NCBI GenBank assembly: GCA_019694685.1
Contig: JAIBBM010000013.1
Location: 1-64,000 of the forward strand
DNA: 64,000 nucleotides
Origin: Leptospirales bacterium
Lineage (GTDB): Bacteria > Spirochaetota > Leptospiria > Leptospirales > Leptonemataceae
Reading direction: 5' to 3'
This document shows positions 39,180 to 52,954 of this stretch, one piece after another. The translations under genes were made by a program, and so were the position numbers. Under the pieces are notes generated by a model. That model searched no databases and was not told the origin of the DNA. It was given only the letters and a program-made list of their open reading frames with translations. Positions within the stretch are counted from its first letter, which is position 1. Every line of letters starts with the position of its first letter.

Positions 39180-39451
39180 TCTGCTTTCTCCAGGATCTTA
39201 AAGAGGCGATGACGCTTGTCGCGGGACAGTGGACGAGTTTCGACTGCGAGCACCACATCCCCGAGTTTGGATTCATTTTTCGCATCGTGAATCTTGATTC
39301 TGTGCGATTTAACAAGAGGCTTCTTGATCAGCGGGTGCATCTTGCGCGATTCCAGAAGAATAACGCGCGTCTTGTCCATCGTGTCAGAAACGACTCGACC
39401 TTGAATCAGACGCACCTTCGCGGTTCTTTTTGTAGTATTTTCCATGATCAT
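39176..39451 (-). CDS. rpsQ: 30S ribosomal protein S17
   Basis: 91 residues with [19 protein letters not shown] and [17 protein letters not shown], the OB-fold S17 pattern. It is a primary 16S rRNA binder. Confidence 0.94.
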   Translation of the reverse strand: MIMENTTKRTAKVRLIQGRVVSDTMDKTRVILLESRKMHPLIKKPLVKSHRIKIHDAKNESKLGDVVLAVETRPLSRDKRHRLFKILEKAE

Positions 39452-39454
39452 GCC

Positions 39455-39742
39455 TTAGGCTTTCGCCTTCTTTTTCTCTTTCGCCTGAGGTTTGGTCTCT
39501 GCTTTCTTCTTTTCTTTTGCTGGCTTCCCGGTAGGAGCTTTCTGCTCTGCCTTGCCAAGCTTGCGCAGATTCAAAACGGTCAACGCTCCTGCGATCGTGC
39601 GTCTGAGGTTACGAATCTGAGATGGATTCTGGAGCGACCGCGCCACTCCAAATTGAAAACGCAGTTCGCGAATTTCAACCTGCGAATCGTCTACCAGCTT
39701 GTGCAATTCTGCATCAGCCAGTTCATGTAATGCGCGTGCCAT
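39455..39742 (-). CDS. rpmC: 50S ribosomal protein L29 with Lys/Ala-rich tail
   Basis: 95 residues. The helical L29 core (LRFQFGVARSLQNPSQIRNL) occupies the first ~65 residues. It is followed by a low-complexity tail of Lys, Ala, Glu and Pro (AKEKKKAETKPQAKEKKKAKA region) absent from most L29 proteins. L29 lies at the tunnel exit. It overlaps the rplP stop by one base. Confidence 0.9.
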   Translation of the reverse strand: MARALHELADAELHKLVDDSQVEIRELRFQFGVARSLQNPSQIRNLRRTIAGALTVLNLRKLGKAEQKAPTGKPAKEKKKAETKPQAKEKKKAKA

Positions 39743-40155
39743 TAGATGAGCTCCTTTTTCACAAATACTGTGCGGATTGGAAGTTTGTGAGCTGCCAGAT
39801 CCAGCGCTTCTCTTGCGAGAGCTTCTTCAACGCCGCTGATTTCAAAAAGAACGCGGCCTGCATAGATAACAGATACCCAGAATTCAGGATTCCCTTTACC
39901 GCTACCCATACGAGTTTCAGCGGGTTTACGAGAAACAGGAGTGTCAGGGAAGATGCGAATCCACAGCTTTCCACCGCGCTTCACTTTACGTGTCATCGCG
40001 CGGCGAGCCGCTTCGATCTGACGCGCAGTCAAGCGACCGGAATCGAGAGCCTTCAGTCCGTATTCACCGAAGGAGACATTGCTCCCGCGCTGAGAAAGAC
40101 CTCTAAGGCGGCCTCTCTGTCTTTTGCGATATTTTACTCTTTGGGGCGCCAGCAT
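39742..40155 (-). CDS. rplP: 50S ribosomal protein L16
   Basis: 137 residues with [38 protein letters not shown] and [14 protein letters not shown]16 organises the A site and peptidyl-transferase region. Confidence 0.96.
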   Translation of the reverse strand: MLAPQRVKYRKRQRGRLRGLSQRGSNVSFGEYGLKALDSGRLTARQIEAARRAMTRKVKRGGKLWIRIFPDTPVSRKPAETRMGSGKGNPEFWVSVIYAGRVLFEISGVEEALAREALDLAAHKLPIRTVFVKKELI

Positions 40156-40166
40156 ATTCTATTCCG

Positions 40167-40844
40167 TTAACCCGTTTTTCTTCTTACTGCGTAATCATCG
40201 TCTTCGGCTTTTTCAAGACCTGGAAGTGCGTCACCATGATAGGTCCAAACCTTCACACCGATAATTCCATAAGTGGTGCGTGCTTCTGCGTGAGCATAGT
40301 CCACACGCGCACGAAGAGTATGAAGAGGAACGCGTCCATCTTTGTACTGTTCCTGGCGGGCCATGTCCGCGCCATTCAAGCGACCGGATACCATGATCTT
40401 CACGCCTTCCACTCCACCACGCATTGCGCCGCGAAGTGCTTGTTTCATGACTCTTCTAAATGGCATTCTCTGCTCAAGCTGCTGTGCTATAGACTCGCCT
40501 ACGGTCTGTGCAATCGTTTCAGGCTTTTTCACTTCCACGATGCTGATATTGAGAGGCTTCGTGATTTTCTTACGAACTTCAGCCTTCAGCGCTTCAATAG
40601 AAGCTCCCTTCGGCCCAATGATTGTCCCTGGACGCACTGTGTGAATGTTGATCCCGATTTTCTCAGGGAAACGTTCGATGACGATCTTCACAACGCCTGC
40701 GCGCTTGAATTTCTTCTGCACCATTTTGCGGATCATCAGATCCTCATGCAGATTCTGCCTGTATGATTCCTTTGCGAACCAGATCGAATCCCAGGTCCGA
40801 TTGATTCCTACGCGAAGGCCGACTGGATTTACTTTCTGACCCAT
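40167..40844 (-). CDS. rpsC: 30S ribosomal protein S3
   Basis: 225 residues. The N-terminus [20 protein letters not shown], a KH-type segment with [14 protein letters not shown], and C-terminal [14 protein letters not shown]. It lies at the mRNA entry tunnel. Confidence 0.96.
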   Translation of the reverse strand: MGQKVNPVGLRVGINRTWDSIWFAKESYRQNLHEDLMIRKMVQKKFKRAGVVKIVIERFPEKIGINIHTVRPGTIIGPKGASIEALKAEVRKKITKPLNISIVEVKKPETIAQTVGESIAQQLEQRMPFRRVMKQALRGAMRGGVEGVKIMVSGRLNGADMARQEQYKDGRVPLHTLRARVDYAHAEARTTYGIIGVKVWTYHGDALPGLEKAEDDDYAVRRKTG

Positions 40845-40851
40845 TGATTCC

Positions 40852-41187
40852 TCACTCGTTACTCAGTACGATCGTTATATGACTCATGCGCTTGAGTCTT
40901 CTCATTCCACGGCCACGTGCACGAGGTCTGAAGCGCTTGAGAGTTGGACCCATGTCCACATACACTTTCTTAATATAGAGATCTTCTTCGCGCAGATCCT
41001 TCTGCAGAGAAACTGCGTTGGAACGCGCTGTTTTCAGTACGCTCTCGATGTAGCGAGAACCTTTGCGCGGGATGAAGCGCAAAATGTCCATTGCTTCCGG
41101 ATAGCTGTATCCGCGAATCTCGTCTGCAACCAGACGGATTTTACGAGGCGCGGAGAGTAGGAACTTACCTGTGGATTTCGTTTCCAT
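40852..41187 (-). CDS. rplV: 50S ribosomal protein L22
   Basis: 111 residues with [20 protein letters not shown], the core loop region and [18 protein letters not shown]. It lines the polypeptide exit tunnel. Confidence 0.95.
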   Translation of the reverse strand: METKSTGKFLLSAPRKIRLVADEIRGYSYPEAMDILRFIPRKGSRYIESVLKTARSNAVSLQKDLREEDLYIKKVYVDMGPTLKRFRPRARGRGMRRLKRMSHITIVLSNE

Positions 41188-41189
41188 TC

Positions 41190-41480
41190 TTATGCCCCTG
41201 GTTTCGCCTTGATTTTCTTGTCGAGGCTGGTGTGTCCGCGAAACGTACGGGTCGGAGCGAATTCGCCCAGTCTGTGACCCACCATGTTCTCATGGATGTA
41301 AACAGGAATGAAGCTCTTGCCGTTGTACAAAAGGATCGTGTGACCGATCATTTCTGGAAACACTGTAGAGCGTCTGGACCAGGATTTGAACGGCTTCTTC
41401 TGATTCTCGCTGTTCAGCTTCGTGATCTTCGCCATCAAGTGCTCGGCGATGTATGGCCCTTTTTTAAGAGATCTAGACAT
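41190..41480 (-). CDS. rpsS: 30S ribosomal protein S19
   Basis: 96 residues with [36 protein letters not shown] and [12 protein letters not shown]. It pairs with S13 at the head of the small subunit. The start shares one base with the rplB stop. Confidence 0.95.
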   Translation of the reverse strand: MSRSLKKGPYIAEHLMAKITKLNSENQKKPFKSWSRRSTVFPEMIGHTILLYNGKSFIPVYIHENMVGHRLGEFAPTRTFRGHTSLDKKIKAKPGA

Positions 41481-42322
41481 TATTCACCAATCCTCTTGTT
41501 CTTCCGACGCTGCACAATGAAACGATCGGATGTCTTGCGTTTCTTTCTTGTCTTGTAGCCGCGCGTTGGTTGACCCCATGGGCTGACAGGATGACGACCA
41601 CCGGACGTTTTACCTTCACCACCACCATGTGGGTGATCCACAGGGTTCATAACCACACCGCGGACTTTTGGTCTGCGTCCAAGCCAGCGCGCACGCCCTG
41701 CTTTTCCGAGACTCACCAGGTTGTGGTCTTTGTTTCCAACGATTCCAACGGTAGCGTTGCACGCTTCGTGGATCTTGCGAACCTCCCCGGAAGGAAGCTT
41801 GATGATGATGTATTCCTGATCACGACCCGATACGGTTGCAAACGCACCCGCGGATCTGGCGATCTGACCGCCGCGTCCTGCGCGAAGCTCGATGTTGTGA
41901 ATGTTGGTTCCTGGTGGGATCTCGCCAAGTGGCAGAGAGTTTCCAGGACGAATGGGTGCGCCTTTTCCTGCAACCACTGGTTGTCCCACTTTCAATCCAT
42001 CCGGACTGAGAATGTAGCGAGCTTCCCCGTCTGGATACTGGATCAGCGCGATATTTGCCGAGCGGTTTGGATCATACTCGATGGACTTTACAACGCCCTG
42101 AATGTCGAGCTTGTTGCGCTTGAAATCGATGATGCGATACATACGCTTGTGACGTCCGCCTTTGCGGCGCACTGCGATGGATCCAGAGTTTGCGCGACCT
42201 GCTCTATAATGAACGGTTTCAAGAAGAGATTTGCGCGGCTCTACTTTGCTCAGTTCAGAAAAATCAAGAACTGTCTGGTAGCGAAGCGTCTTTGTTACTG
42301 GTTTAAAACGTTTAACTGGCAT
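41480..42322 (-). CDS. rplB: 50S ribosomal protein L2
   Basis: 280 residues. [36 protein letters not shown] and the catalytic-region [16 protein letters not shown] are diagnostic. It is required for subunit joining and peptidyl-transferase activity. Confidence 0.97.
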   Translation of the reverse strand: MPVKRFKPVTKTLRYQTVLDFSELSKVEPRKSLLETVHYRAGRANSGSIAVRRKGGRHKRMYRIIDFKRNKLDIQGVVKSIEYDPNRSANIALIQYPDGEARYILSPDGLKVGQPVVAGKGAPIRPGNSLPLGEIPPGTNIHNIELRAGRGGQIARSAGAFATVSGRDQEYIIIKLPSGEVRKIHEACNATVGIVGNKDHNLVSLGKAGRARWLGRRPKVRGVVMNPVDHPHGGGEGKTSGGRHPVSPWGQPTRGYKTRKKRKTSDRFIVQRRKNKRIGE

Positions 42323-42335
42323 ATTCTATTTCCCG

Positions 42336-42632
42336 TTATGCTGTTCTGGCGAAGTCAATCTTCTGACCGCCCTCGAGAACAACGATGGCCTTCTTCCACG
42401 ATGGCATCCGTGTTTTGCCCTGGCGAAAGCGTTTGAGCTTTCCACGGACATTGATGATTTTCACATCCACTGCCTTCACTTTGAAGAGCTGGTGGAGAGC
42501 CTGACGCACGAGTTCTTTGTTTGCATCAGGATGAATGCGAAGAACGTAACGCTCTCCTTCTTTCCCGATGTTCTTGATCGCCTCAGATTTCTCTGTGATG
42601 TGCGGACGCTGGATGACAGTATTCAGATTCAT
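42336..42632 (-). CDS. rplW: 50S ribosomal protein L23
   Basis: 98 residues with IQRPHITEKSEAI and FKVKAVDVKIINVRGKLKR. It forms the docking site for trigger factor and SRP at the tunnel exit. The start overlaps the rplD stop by 4 nt. Confidence 0.94.
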   Translation of the reverse strand: MNLNTVIQRPHITEKSEAIKNIGKEGERYVLRIHPDANKELVRQALHQLFKVKAVDVKIINVRGKLKRFRQGKTRMPSWKKAIVVLEGGQKIDFARTA

Positions 42633-43276
42633 GCCGGTTTCCTTTTACGCTTCAGAGTGTAATGCGCTTCGAGGTACTTGAGCGCCCCTTCAGAGAAGAA
42701 GAGGAAATCAGAATAATAAAGCTCAGGTGCATTCAGGCGCTGCGCATGCATGATCTTCGCATTTGGCAGATTTCCGAAGGACTTCTGAAGCTTGAGATCA
42801 GATACATCCGTTACATATACAACAGTAGAATCTGCAAATCCGGCTTTCTTGAAGATGCTCACGATTGCCTTTGTGCTGAACTCAGGCGCCTGCAGCGCGT
42901 CAATGATTCCAACTTCTTCGCGCTGCGCTTTTTTTGCCAGGATAGAAACAATTCCGAGCCTGCGAAGGCGATCATTCAGACCAATGCGATAGTCGCGCGG
43001 GTTTGGACCAAATACGATCCCACCTTTTCTCCACTGAGGAGCGCGAATAGAACCCTGACGAGCATGGCCTGTGCCTTTTTGACGCCATGGCTTTTTACCG
43101 CCGCCGCTTACTTCCGCGAAGTCCTTGGTCTTGTGTGTTCCATGACGACGATTGCGGTTTTCAGTACGAATTACAGAGTGAATGGCAGCTTCGCTTACAG
43201 GAGCAGCAAAGATCGCATCCGCGAGCTCACCCGTTCCTGATTGTGCGCCCTGCGCTGTGAACTTCTTCACTTTCAT
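42629..43276 (-). CDS. rplD: 50S ribosomal protein L4
   Basis: 215 residues. The extended loop GGGKKPWRQKGTGHARQGS and the flanking NRRHGTHKTKDFAEV are typical of L4, which reaches the exit tunnel. In E. coli L4 also represses the S10 operon through a leader RNA; no comparable leader is possible here because rpsJ follows tuf by 17 bp. Confidence 0.95.
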   Translation of the reverse strand: MKVKKFTAQGAQSGTGELADAIFAAPVSEAAIHSVIRTENRNRRHGTHKTKDFAEVSGGGKKPWRQKGTGHARQGSIRAPQWRKGGIVFGPNPRDYRIGLNDRLRRLGIVSILAKKAQREEVGIIDALQAPEFSTKAIVSIFKKAGFADSTVVYVTDVSDLKLQKSFGNLPNAKIMHAQRLNAPELYYSDFLFFSEGALKYLEAHYTLKRKRKPA

Positions 43277-43887
43277 TTGGTTACCTCGATACGCAGAAGG
43301 GCTGTGCGTGCACCTGGCACTGCACCCTTTACGAATAACAGGTTGTTTTCAGCATCCACTGCGACGATTTTCACGTTGCGCAGAGTGATCTGATCCCCGC
43401 CAGTGCGACCTGGCATGCGTTTGCCTCTCCACACTTCAGCCGGGAATGTGTTTGCGCCAAGGGAACCTGGCGCACGATGAAATTTAGAACCGTGAGCGGC
43501 CGGACCACCACCGAAGCCATGACGCTTCATAGAGCCCTGGAAGCCTTTGCCTTTAGAAATGCCAGTCACTCGAACGGTGTCGCCTGCATTGAAGACAGAA
43601 ACATTGATCTCTTGACCGGATTGTCCTTCCATATCGCGGAATTCTGCTAGAATTCTCTGCGGTGCGATGCCGGCCTTTTTAAAATGACCGATCTCCCCTT
43701 TGGAAAGGAGCTTTTCACGAAGAGCATCAAATCCGATTTGAACAGCCGCGTAGCCGTCCTTTTCCACCGTTTTTACTTGCGAAACGACGCAGGGACCTGC
43801 TCGCAGGACTGAAACCGGAAACAGTTTCCCGGTCTCGTCGTATATCTGCGTCATCCCGATCTTTTTTGCCAGCAGGCCCGTTGCCAT
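43273..43887 (-). CDS. rplC: 50S ribosomal protein L3
   Basis: 204 residues. LAKKIGMTQIYDETGKLFPV, SKGKGFQGSMKRHGFGGGP and GRTGGDQITLRN are typical. L3 is an early 50S assembly protein near the peptidyl-transferase centre. Confidence 0.96.
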   Translation of the reverse strand: MATGLLAKKIGMTQIYDETGKLFPVSVLRAGPCVVSQVKTVEKDGYAAVQIGFDALREKLLSKGEIGHFKKAGIAPQRILAEFRDMEGQSGQEINVSVFNAGDTVRVTGISKGKGFQGSMKRHGFGGGPAAHGSKFHRAPGSLGANTFPAEVWRGKRMPGRTGGDQITLRNVKIVAVDAENNLLFVKGAVPGARTALLRIEVTK

Positions 43888-43889
43888 AA

Positions 43890-44195
43890 TCAGCTCTTAA
43901 TGTCCACACTGACTCCGGCAGGGAGCTGAAGCTTCATCAGCGCATCTACCGTATCAGGGTTTGTATTCATAATATCAATGAGCCGCTTGTAAGTGCGGAT
44001 CTCAAATTGTTCGCGTGATTTCTTGTTCACGTGAACGGAACGAAGTACGGTGAACTTCTCGGTCCGCGTAGGCAGCGGAATCGGCCCGGAGATCTCTGCT
44101 CCCGTGCGACGCGCGGTTGCCACGATCTCCGCAGCTGAGCGATCGATCAACTTGTGATCGAACGCCTTGAGTTTTACTCTAATTCTTTGTGCCAT
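43890..44195 (-). CDS. rpsJ: 30S ribosomal protein S10
   Basis: 101 residues with [33 protein letters not shown] and [16 protein letters not shown]. It also acts as NusE in antitermination complexes. It starts 17 bp after tuf, which joins the str and S10 gene groups without a gap for a promoter. Confidence 0.96.
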   Translation of the reverse strand: MAQRIRVKLKAFDHKLIDRSAAEIVATARRTGAEISGPIPLPTRTEKFTVLRSVHVNKKSREQFEIRTYKRLIDIMNTNPDTVDALMKLQLPAGVSVDIKS

Positions 44196-44212
44196 GGACC
44201 GATTCCCGTTCC

Positions 44213-45415
44213 TTACTCACTAATCTCAGCTACAACGCCGGATCCAACTGTGCGGCCGCCTTCGCGGATCGCAAACTTGAGTCCTTTGTCCATTGCAATC
44301 GGAGTGATGAGCTCACAGTCGATTGATACGTTATCACCTGGCATTACCATTTCGCGTCCTTTTGGAAGAACGATGGTTCCAGTTACGTCTGTAGTTCTGA
44401 AGTAGAACTGAGGACGATAGTTGTTGAAGAATGGAGTGTGACGTCCGCCTTCTTCTTTTGTAAGAACGTAGATCTCTGCCTTGAACTTTTTGTGAGGAGT
44501 GATGGACCCTGGCTTTGCAACCACCTGGCCGCGCTCCACGTCTTCTTTCTTGATGCCACGGAGAAGAAGACCAACGTTGTCTCCCGCCTGACCGTGATCG
44601 AGAAGCTTACGGAACATTTCAATACCGGTTACAACTGTCTTAACAGTGTCTTTGATACCGACGATTTCAACTTCTTCGTTCACAGAGATTTTGCCCTGCT
44701 CCACGCGACCTGTTACTACAGTACCACGACCGGTAATGGTGAACACGTCTTCTACTGGCATCAGGAAGTCTTTATCCAGAACGCGCTTTGGATCTGGAAC
44801 ATAAGTGTCGAGAGTTTCAACCAGTTTGATGATTGCCTGAGTTCCAAGCTCGCTGTCTTCGCCTTCGAGAGCCTTGAGGCCTGAACCGCGAACGAAAGGA
44901 GTTTCAGCAGGATAGCCGTACTTAACGAGCAGTTCCTTCACTTCTTCCTGAACGAGTTCAACCATTTCTTCACGTTCGCCTTCAGCGATCATGTCTACTT
45001 TGTTGAGGAATACAACGATGTAAGGAACACCAACCTGACGAGCGAGCAGGATGTGCTCGCGAGTCTGAGGCATTGCACCGTCAGTTGCGGAAACAACGAG
45101 AATCGCCGCGTCCATCTGAGCTGCACCCGTGATCATGTTCTTCACATAGTCAGCATGACCTGGACAGTCTACGTGCGCGTAGTGGCGCTTTTCTGATTCG
45201 TATTCCTGGTGAGAAGTGGCAATGGTGATCCCACGTGCTTTTTCTTCTGGTGCGTTATCGATTTGATCGTACGCAACAGCTTTGTTCTTACCGCCGAACT
45301 TCTTTGCAAGTACAGTAGTAATTGCTGCCGTCAGTGTTGTCTTGCCGTGGTCAACGTGGCCGATTGTGCCAACGTTTACGTGTGTTTTTGACCTATCAAA
45401 TTTCTCTTTTGCCAT
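44213..45415 (-). CDS. tuf: Elongation factor Tu
   Basis: 400 residues. GTP-binding motifs [19 protein letters not shown] and NKVDM, the effector region ARGITI, and domain 2/3 motifs [14 protein letters not shown] and MVMPGDNVS. It delivers aminoacyl-tRNA to the ribosome. The ATG has AGGAG about 8 bases upstream. Only one tuf is seen in this window. Confidence 0.98.
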   Translation of the reverse strand: MAKEKFDRSKTHVNVGTIGHVDHGKTTLTAAITTVLAKKFGGKNKAVAYDQIDNAPEEKARGITIATSHQEYESEKRHYAHVDCPGHADYVKNMITGAAQMDAAILVVSATDGAMPQTREHILLARQVGVPYIVVFLNKVDMIAEGEREEMVELVQEEVKELLVKYGYPAETPFVRGSGLKALEGEDSELGTQAIIKLVETLDTYVPDPKRVLDKDFLMPVEDVFTITGRGTVVTGRVEQGKISVNEEVEIVGIKDTVKTVVTGIEMFRKLLDHGQAGDNVGLLLRGIKKEDVERGQVVAKPGSITPHKKFKAEIYVLTKEEGGRHTPFFNNYRPQFYFRTTDVTGTIVLPKGREMVMPGDNVSIDCELITPIAMDKGLKFAIREGGRTVGSGVVAEISE

Positions 45416-45464
45416 GACCTTCTCCTATCTTATCCTTTGTAGTATTCCTTTAGAAAAGTCGGAA

Positions 45465-45487
45465 GGCCAGATTTTCAAAATCGGGCC
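45465..45487 (-). other. Hairpin in the fusA-tuf gap
   Basis: GGCC and a GATTTT-C-AAAATC palindrome can pair into an interrupted hairpin in the 95-bp gap between fusA and tuf. There is no T run at its minus-strand 3' side, so it is not a good terminator. It may be an RNA-processing or stability site that lets tuf be expressed above fusA. Confidence 0.3.
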
Positions 45488-45510
45488 CAGCCGTCTATTG
45501 ATTTTTGCGC

Positions 45511-47613
45511 TTAAACCGCCGCCTTCGCCATGATTTCCTGCGCTACGCTGTTTGGTACTTCTTCGTAGTGCTTGAACTGCATAGTATAGGCCGCACGACC
45601 CTGGGTTGCACTCCGTAGATCTGTCGCATAACCGAACATTTCGGCCAGCGGCACATCTGCCTGCACTACGCGGGCATTTCCGCGCTGCTCCATAGCATTG
45701 ATCCGACCGCGTCTGCGGTTCAGGTCACCTACTACTTCGCCCATGTAGTCTTCTGGAGTTACAACTTCGACGCTCATGACTGGTTCGAGCAAGACCGGCT
45801 TTGCCTTACGGCAGGCTTCTTTGAAGCCCATGGAAGCTGCGATCTTGAACGCCATTTCAGAAGAGTCCACATCATGGTAGCTTCCGTCGAATACTTCGAC
45901 TTTCACGTCTACCATTGGATAGCCGGCCAGGACGCCGCTCTGCAGCGCTTCGTTACAGCCTTTGTCGATGGCTGGAATGTATTCGCGAGGAACTGTTCCA
46001 CCGACCACCTTGTTTACGAATTCGTAACCTTTGCCGGGTTCGTTTGGCATCACACGCAGCCAGCAATGACCGTATTGACCACGACCACCTGTCTGACGGA
46101 TGTATTTGCCTTCTTCTTCTGCCTGCTGGCGAATCGTTTCGCGGTATGCAACCTGAGGCTTACCTACGTTTGCCTCAACCTTGAATTCACGCTTCATACG
46201 ATCGACAATGATCTCGAGGTGAAGTTCACCCATACCGGAGATGATGGTCTGACCGGTTTCGCGGTCTGTCTTCACGCGGAAGGTTGGATCTTCTTCAGAC
46301 AGACGCATGAGCGCCATGCCGAGTTTTTCCTGATCCGCTTTTGTAAGAGGCTCGATTGCGAGATCAATGACAGGCTCAGGGAAGCTCATTCTTTCCAGAA
46401 CCACTGGAGTGGCTTCATCGCAGAGAGTATCACCTGTGGTAGTATCTTTCAGACCAACCGCAGCTGCGATATCACCCGCATATACTTCTTCGATTTCATC
46501 GCGTTCGTTCGCATGCATTTGAAGCAGTCGTCCGATCCGCTCGCGCTTGTCCTTGCTGGAGTTCATTACATAAGAACCCTTTTTCAGAACACCGGAGTAT
46601 ACGCGGAAGTAAGTGAGCTTGCCCACATATGGGTCAGACATGATCTTGAACGCGAGAGCAGCAAACGGCTCTTTGTCATCCGCACGGCGAATGATCTCTT
46701 TGTCTCCGTCTACTTCGAGACCCACAACAGGTGGAATATCCAGAGGAGATGGAAGGAAATCCAGAACCGCATCGAGCATTGGCTGAACGCCTTTGTTTTT
46801 GAAAGCAGATCCGCAGAGAATTGGGAAGATCTTCATCTTCAGTGTTCCCGCACGAATCGCTCGCTTGAGTTCAGGAACTGTTAGATCGCCTGACTCAAGA
46901 TATTTTTCGAGCAGCTCGTCATCGCACTCTGCAGCAGATTCCATCAGTTGATGGCGATATTCTTTTGCCTGCTCTTTGAATTCGTCTGGAATTTCAGTGT
47001 ATTCGAATTTCGCGCCGAGTTCCTCACCGTTCCAGATGATCGCGCGGTTTTCAACGAGGTCCACGAGTCCTTTGAACCCACCCTCTTTGCCGATTGGCAG
47101 CTGGAGAGGAACACCGTTTGCACCAAGACGTTCGCGAATGGAATTTACGCAGAAAAAGAAGTCTGCTCCCATACGATCGAGTTTGTTTACAAAACAAATG
47201 CGTGGAACATGATAGCGGTCCGCCTGACGCCATACCGTTTCTGTCTGCGGCTCTACACCGGCCACACCGTCGTACACGGCAACCGCGCCGTCGAGGACGC
47301 GAAGAGAACGCTCTACTTCTACAGTAAAGTCTACGTGGCCGGGCGTATCAATGATGTTGATGCGATGCGGCTCGCGGTCCTTGTCCGCTCCATTCCAGAA
47401 TGTGGTCGTAGCAGCAGAAGTAATCGTGATCCCACGTTCTTTCTCTTGCTCCATCCAGTCCATTTCAGTGGAACCTTCATGAACCTCACCAATCTTGTAA
47501 GTACGACCGGTGTAATACAGAATACGTTCTGTAGTAGTGGTCTTACCGGCATCAATGTGAGCCATGATGCCGATGTTACGTGTCTTTTCGAGCGAAACCT
47601 TGCGAGCAGCCAT
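45511..47613 (-). CDS. fusA: Elongation factor G
   Basis: 700 residues, full length. G-domain motifs [23 protein letters not shown] and [10 protein letters not shown], then domains II-V with [28 protein letters not shown] and [16 protein letters not shown]. It catalyses translocation. It lies 15 bp after rpsG in the classical str order. Confidence 0.98.
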   Translation of the reverse strand: MAARKVSLEKTRNIGIMAHIDAGKTTTTERILYYTGRTYKIGEVHEGSTEMDWMEQEKERGITITSAATTTFWNGADKDREPHRINIIDTPGHVDFTVEVERSLRVLDGAVAVYDGVAGVEPQTETVWRQADRYHVPRICFVNKLDRMGADFFFCVNSIRERLGANGVPLQLPIGKEGGFKGLVDLVENRAIIWNGEELGAKFEYTEIPDEFKEQAKEYRHQLMESAAECDDELLEKYLESGDLTVPELKRAIRAGTLKMKIFPILCGSAFKNKGVQPMLDAVLDFLPSPLDIPPVVGLEVDGDKEIIRRADDKEPFAALAFKIMSDPYVGKLTYFRVYSGVLKKGSYVMNSSKDKRERIGRLLQMHANERDEIEEVYAGDIAAAVGLKDTTTGDTLCDEATPVVLERMSFPEPVIDLAIEPLTKADQEKLGMALMRLSEEDPTFRVKTDRETGQTIISGMGELHLEIIVDRMKREFKVEANVGKPQVAYRETIRQQAEEEGKYIRQTGGRGQYGHCWLRVMPNEPGKGYEFVNKVVGGTVPREYIPAIDKGCNEALQSGVLAGYPMVDVKVEVFDGSYHDVDSSEMAFKIAASMGFKEACRKAKPVLLEPVMSVEVVTPEDYMGEVVGDLNRRRGRINAMEQRGNARVVQADVPLAEMFGYATDLRSATQGRAAYTMQFKHYEEVPNSVAQEIMAKAAV

Positions 47614-47628
47614 TGAATTAAATCCTTA

Positions 47629-48102
47629 TTACCATCTGTAGTGGCTGAAGGCCTTGTTTGCCTCTGCCATTCTTCTTGTTTCGTCGCGCTTCTTAACTGC
47701 GCCACCGCTGCCTTTCTGAGCATCGAGCAGTTCGTAAGCAAGTTTCTCTGCCATGGAATGATCTTTGCGATCGCGCGCGTTCTGCACAATCCAACGAACC
47801 GCAAGAGTGCGCATGCGCTCCGGACGAACTTCCACTGGAACCTGATACGTTACACCACCAACGCGGCGGGAACGGACTTCGAGTTCCGGCTTCACATTCT
47901 GAACTGCTTCGCGGAATACATCCACAGCTTCGCGTCCAGTCTTCTCTTTGAGAATATCAAGAGCAGCATAGAATACTTTTTCAGCCGTTGACTTCTTGCC
48001 ATCCTTCATCATGTAATTGATGAAACGTGCAATATCTTCGTCGTTGTATACTGGATCCGGGATGATGGATCTTTTATGAGAGCTACCTGTTCTACGTGAC
48101 AT
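47629..48102 (-). CDS. rpsG: 30S ribosomal protein S7
   Basis: 157 residues with ARFINYMMKDGKKSTAEKV, VRSRRVGGVTYQVPVEVRP and KKRDETRRMAEANKAF. It initiates assembly of the 30S head. It lies 3 bp after rpsL. Confidence 0.97.
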   Translation of the reverse strand: MSRRTGSSHKRSIIPDPVYNDEDIARFINYMMKDGKKSTAEKVFYAALDILKEKTGREAVDVFREAVQNVKPELEVRSRRVGGVTYQVPVEVRPERMRTLAVRWIVQNARDRKDHSMAEKLAYELLDAQKGSGGAVKKRDETRRMAEANKAFSHYRW

Positions 48103-48105
48103 ACC

Positions 48106-48480
48106 TTAAGCCTTTGGCCTCTTGGCCCCATACTTCGAGCGTCCTTGACGACGCTTGTCTACCCCGAGGGTATCGAGCGCACCACGAACAATGTGATAAC
48201 GCACACCGGGAAGGTCCTTGATTCTGCCCCCGCGGACGAGCACGACGTTGTGCTCTTGAAGGTTGTGGCCTTCACCCGGAATATAAGCAGTAATTTCGAT
48301 TCCAGTTGTCAGACGCACCCGAGCCACTTTGCGAAGCGCAGAGTTTGGCTTTTTTGGAGTGAATGTCATGACTCGCGTGCAGACCCCGCGTCTCTGTGGC
48401 GAACTTGCAAGTGCCGGAGACTTGGTTCTATTCTGCTGCTGTTTCCGCCCGTGGCGGATCAATTGACTGATCGTTGGCAA
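48106..48480 (-). CDS. rpsL: 30S ribosomal protein S12
   Basis: 124 residues. [19 protein letters not shown] and [14 protein letters not shown] carry the wild-type lysines at the positions equivalent to E. coli K42 and K87, whose change gives streptomycin resistance. It is the first gene after the rpoC terminator and therefore the likely head of the str-S10-spc-alpha transcript. Confidence 0.97.
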   Translation of the reverse strand: MPTISQLIRHGRKQQQNRTKSPALASSPQRRGVCTRVMTFTPKKPNSALRKVARVRLTTGIEITAYIPGEGHNLQEHNVVLVRGGRIKDLPGVRYHIVRGALDTLGVDKRRQGRSKYGAKRPKA

Positions 48481-48627
48481 AATCTTCTCCCATACCGGTA
48501 TCTCTACCGAATTCAGCGTTTTTCATTTTTTAATAAGCCCGGAACTTATTGCCTCATCCTGTGAGGAACAGTCTTCCCTGGCAGATGCGGTTTCCCGCGG
48601 GGCCTAAGCCCAGAACAACGCAGGGCC

Positions 48628-48656
48628 ATGATTTTTTCTAAGACCCGCTATGACAA
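48628..48656 (-). promoter_or_regulatory. Candidate promoter for rpsL operon
   Basis: In the 249-bp gap between rpoC and rpsL, the minus strand has TTGTCA (5 of 6 matches to the -35 consensus), a 17-nt spacer and AATCAT (4 of 6 to -10). It lies downstream of the rpoC terminator and about 150 bp before the rpsL start, leaving a long leader. The rest of the gap holds no open frame. Sequence match only. Confidence 0.38.
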
Positions 48657-48676
48657 TCGGTTTTGAATCAGTAGAC

Positions 48677-48704
48677 AAAAAAAGCGGCGAAAACTCGCCG
48701 CTTT
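48677..48704 (-). terminator. Rho-independent terminator after rpoC
   Basis: A 10-bp perfect stem (AAAGCGGCGA/TCGCCGCTTT) with a 4-nt loop is followed on the minus strand by seven T residues in all. It lies 26 bp beyond the rpoC stop codon and separates the rpoBC transcript from the rpsL group. Confidence 0.9.
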
Positions 48705-48729
48705 ATGTCGCATAGAGACTCTCCGGCGA

Positions 48730-52941
<4,212 letters not shown>

Positions 52942-52954
52942 TTCTTATTGCCTC

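Noticed and set aside
45874-46884. A 336-codon plus-strand open frame
   Set aside because: Antisense to fusA domains III-V; no ribosome site and no family resemblance.
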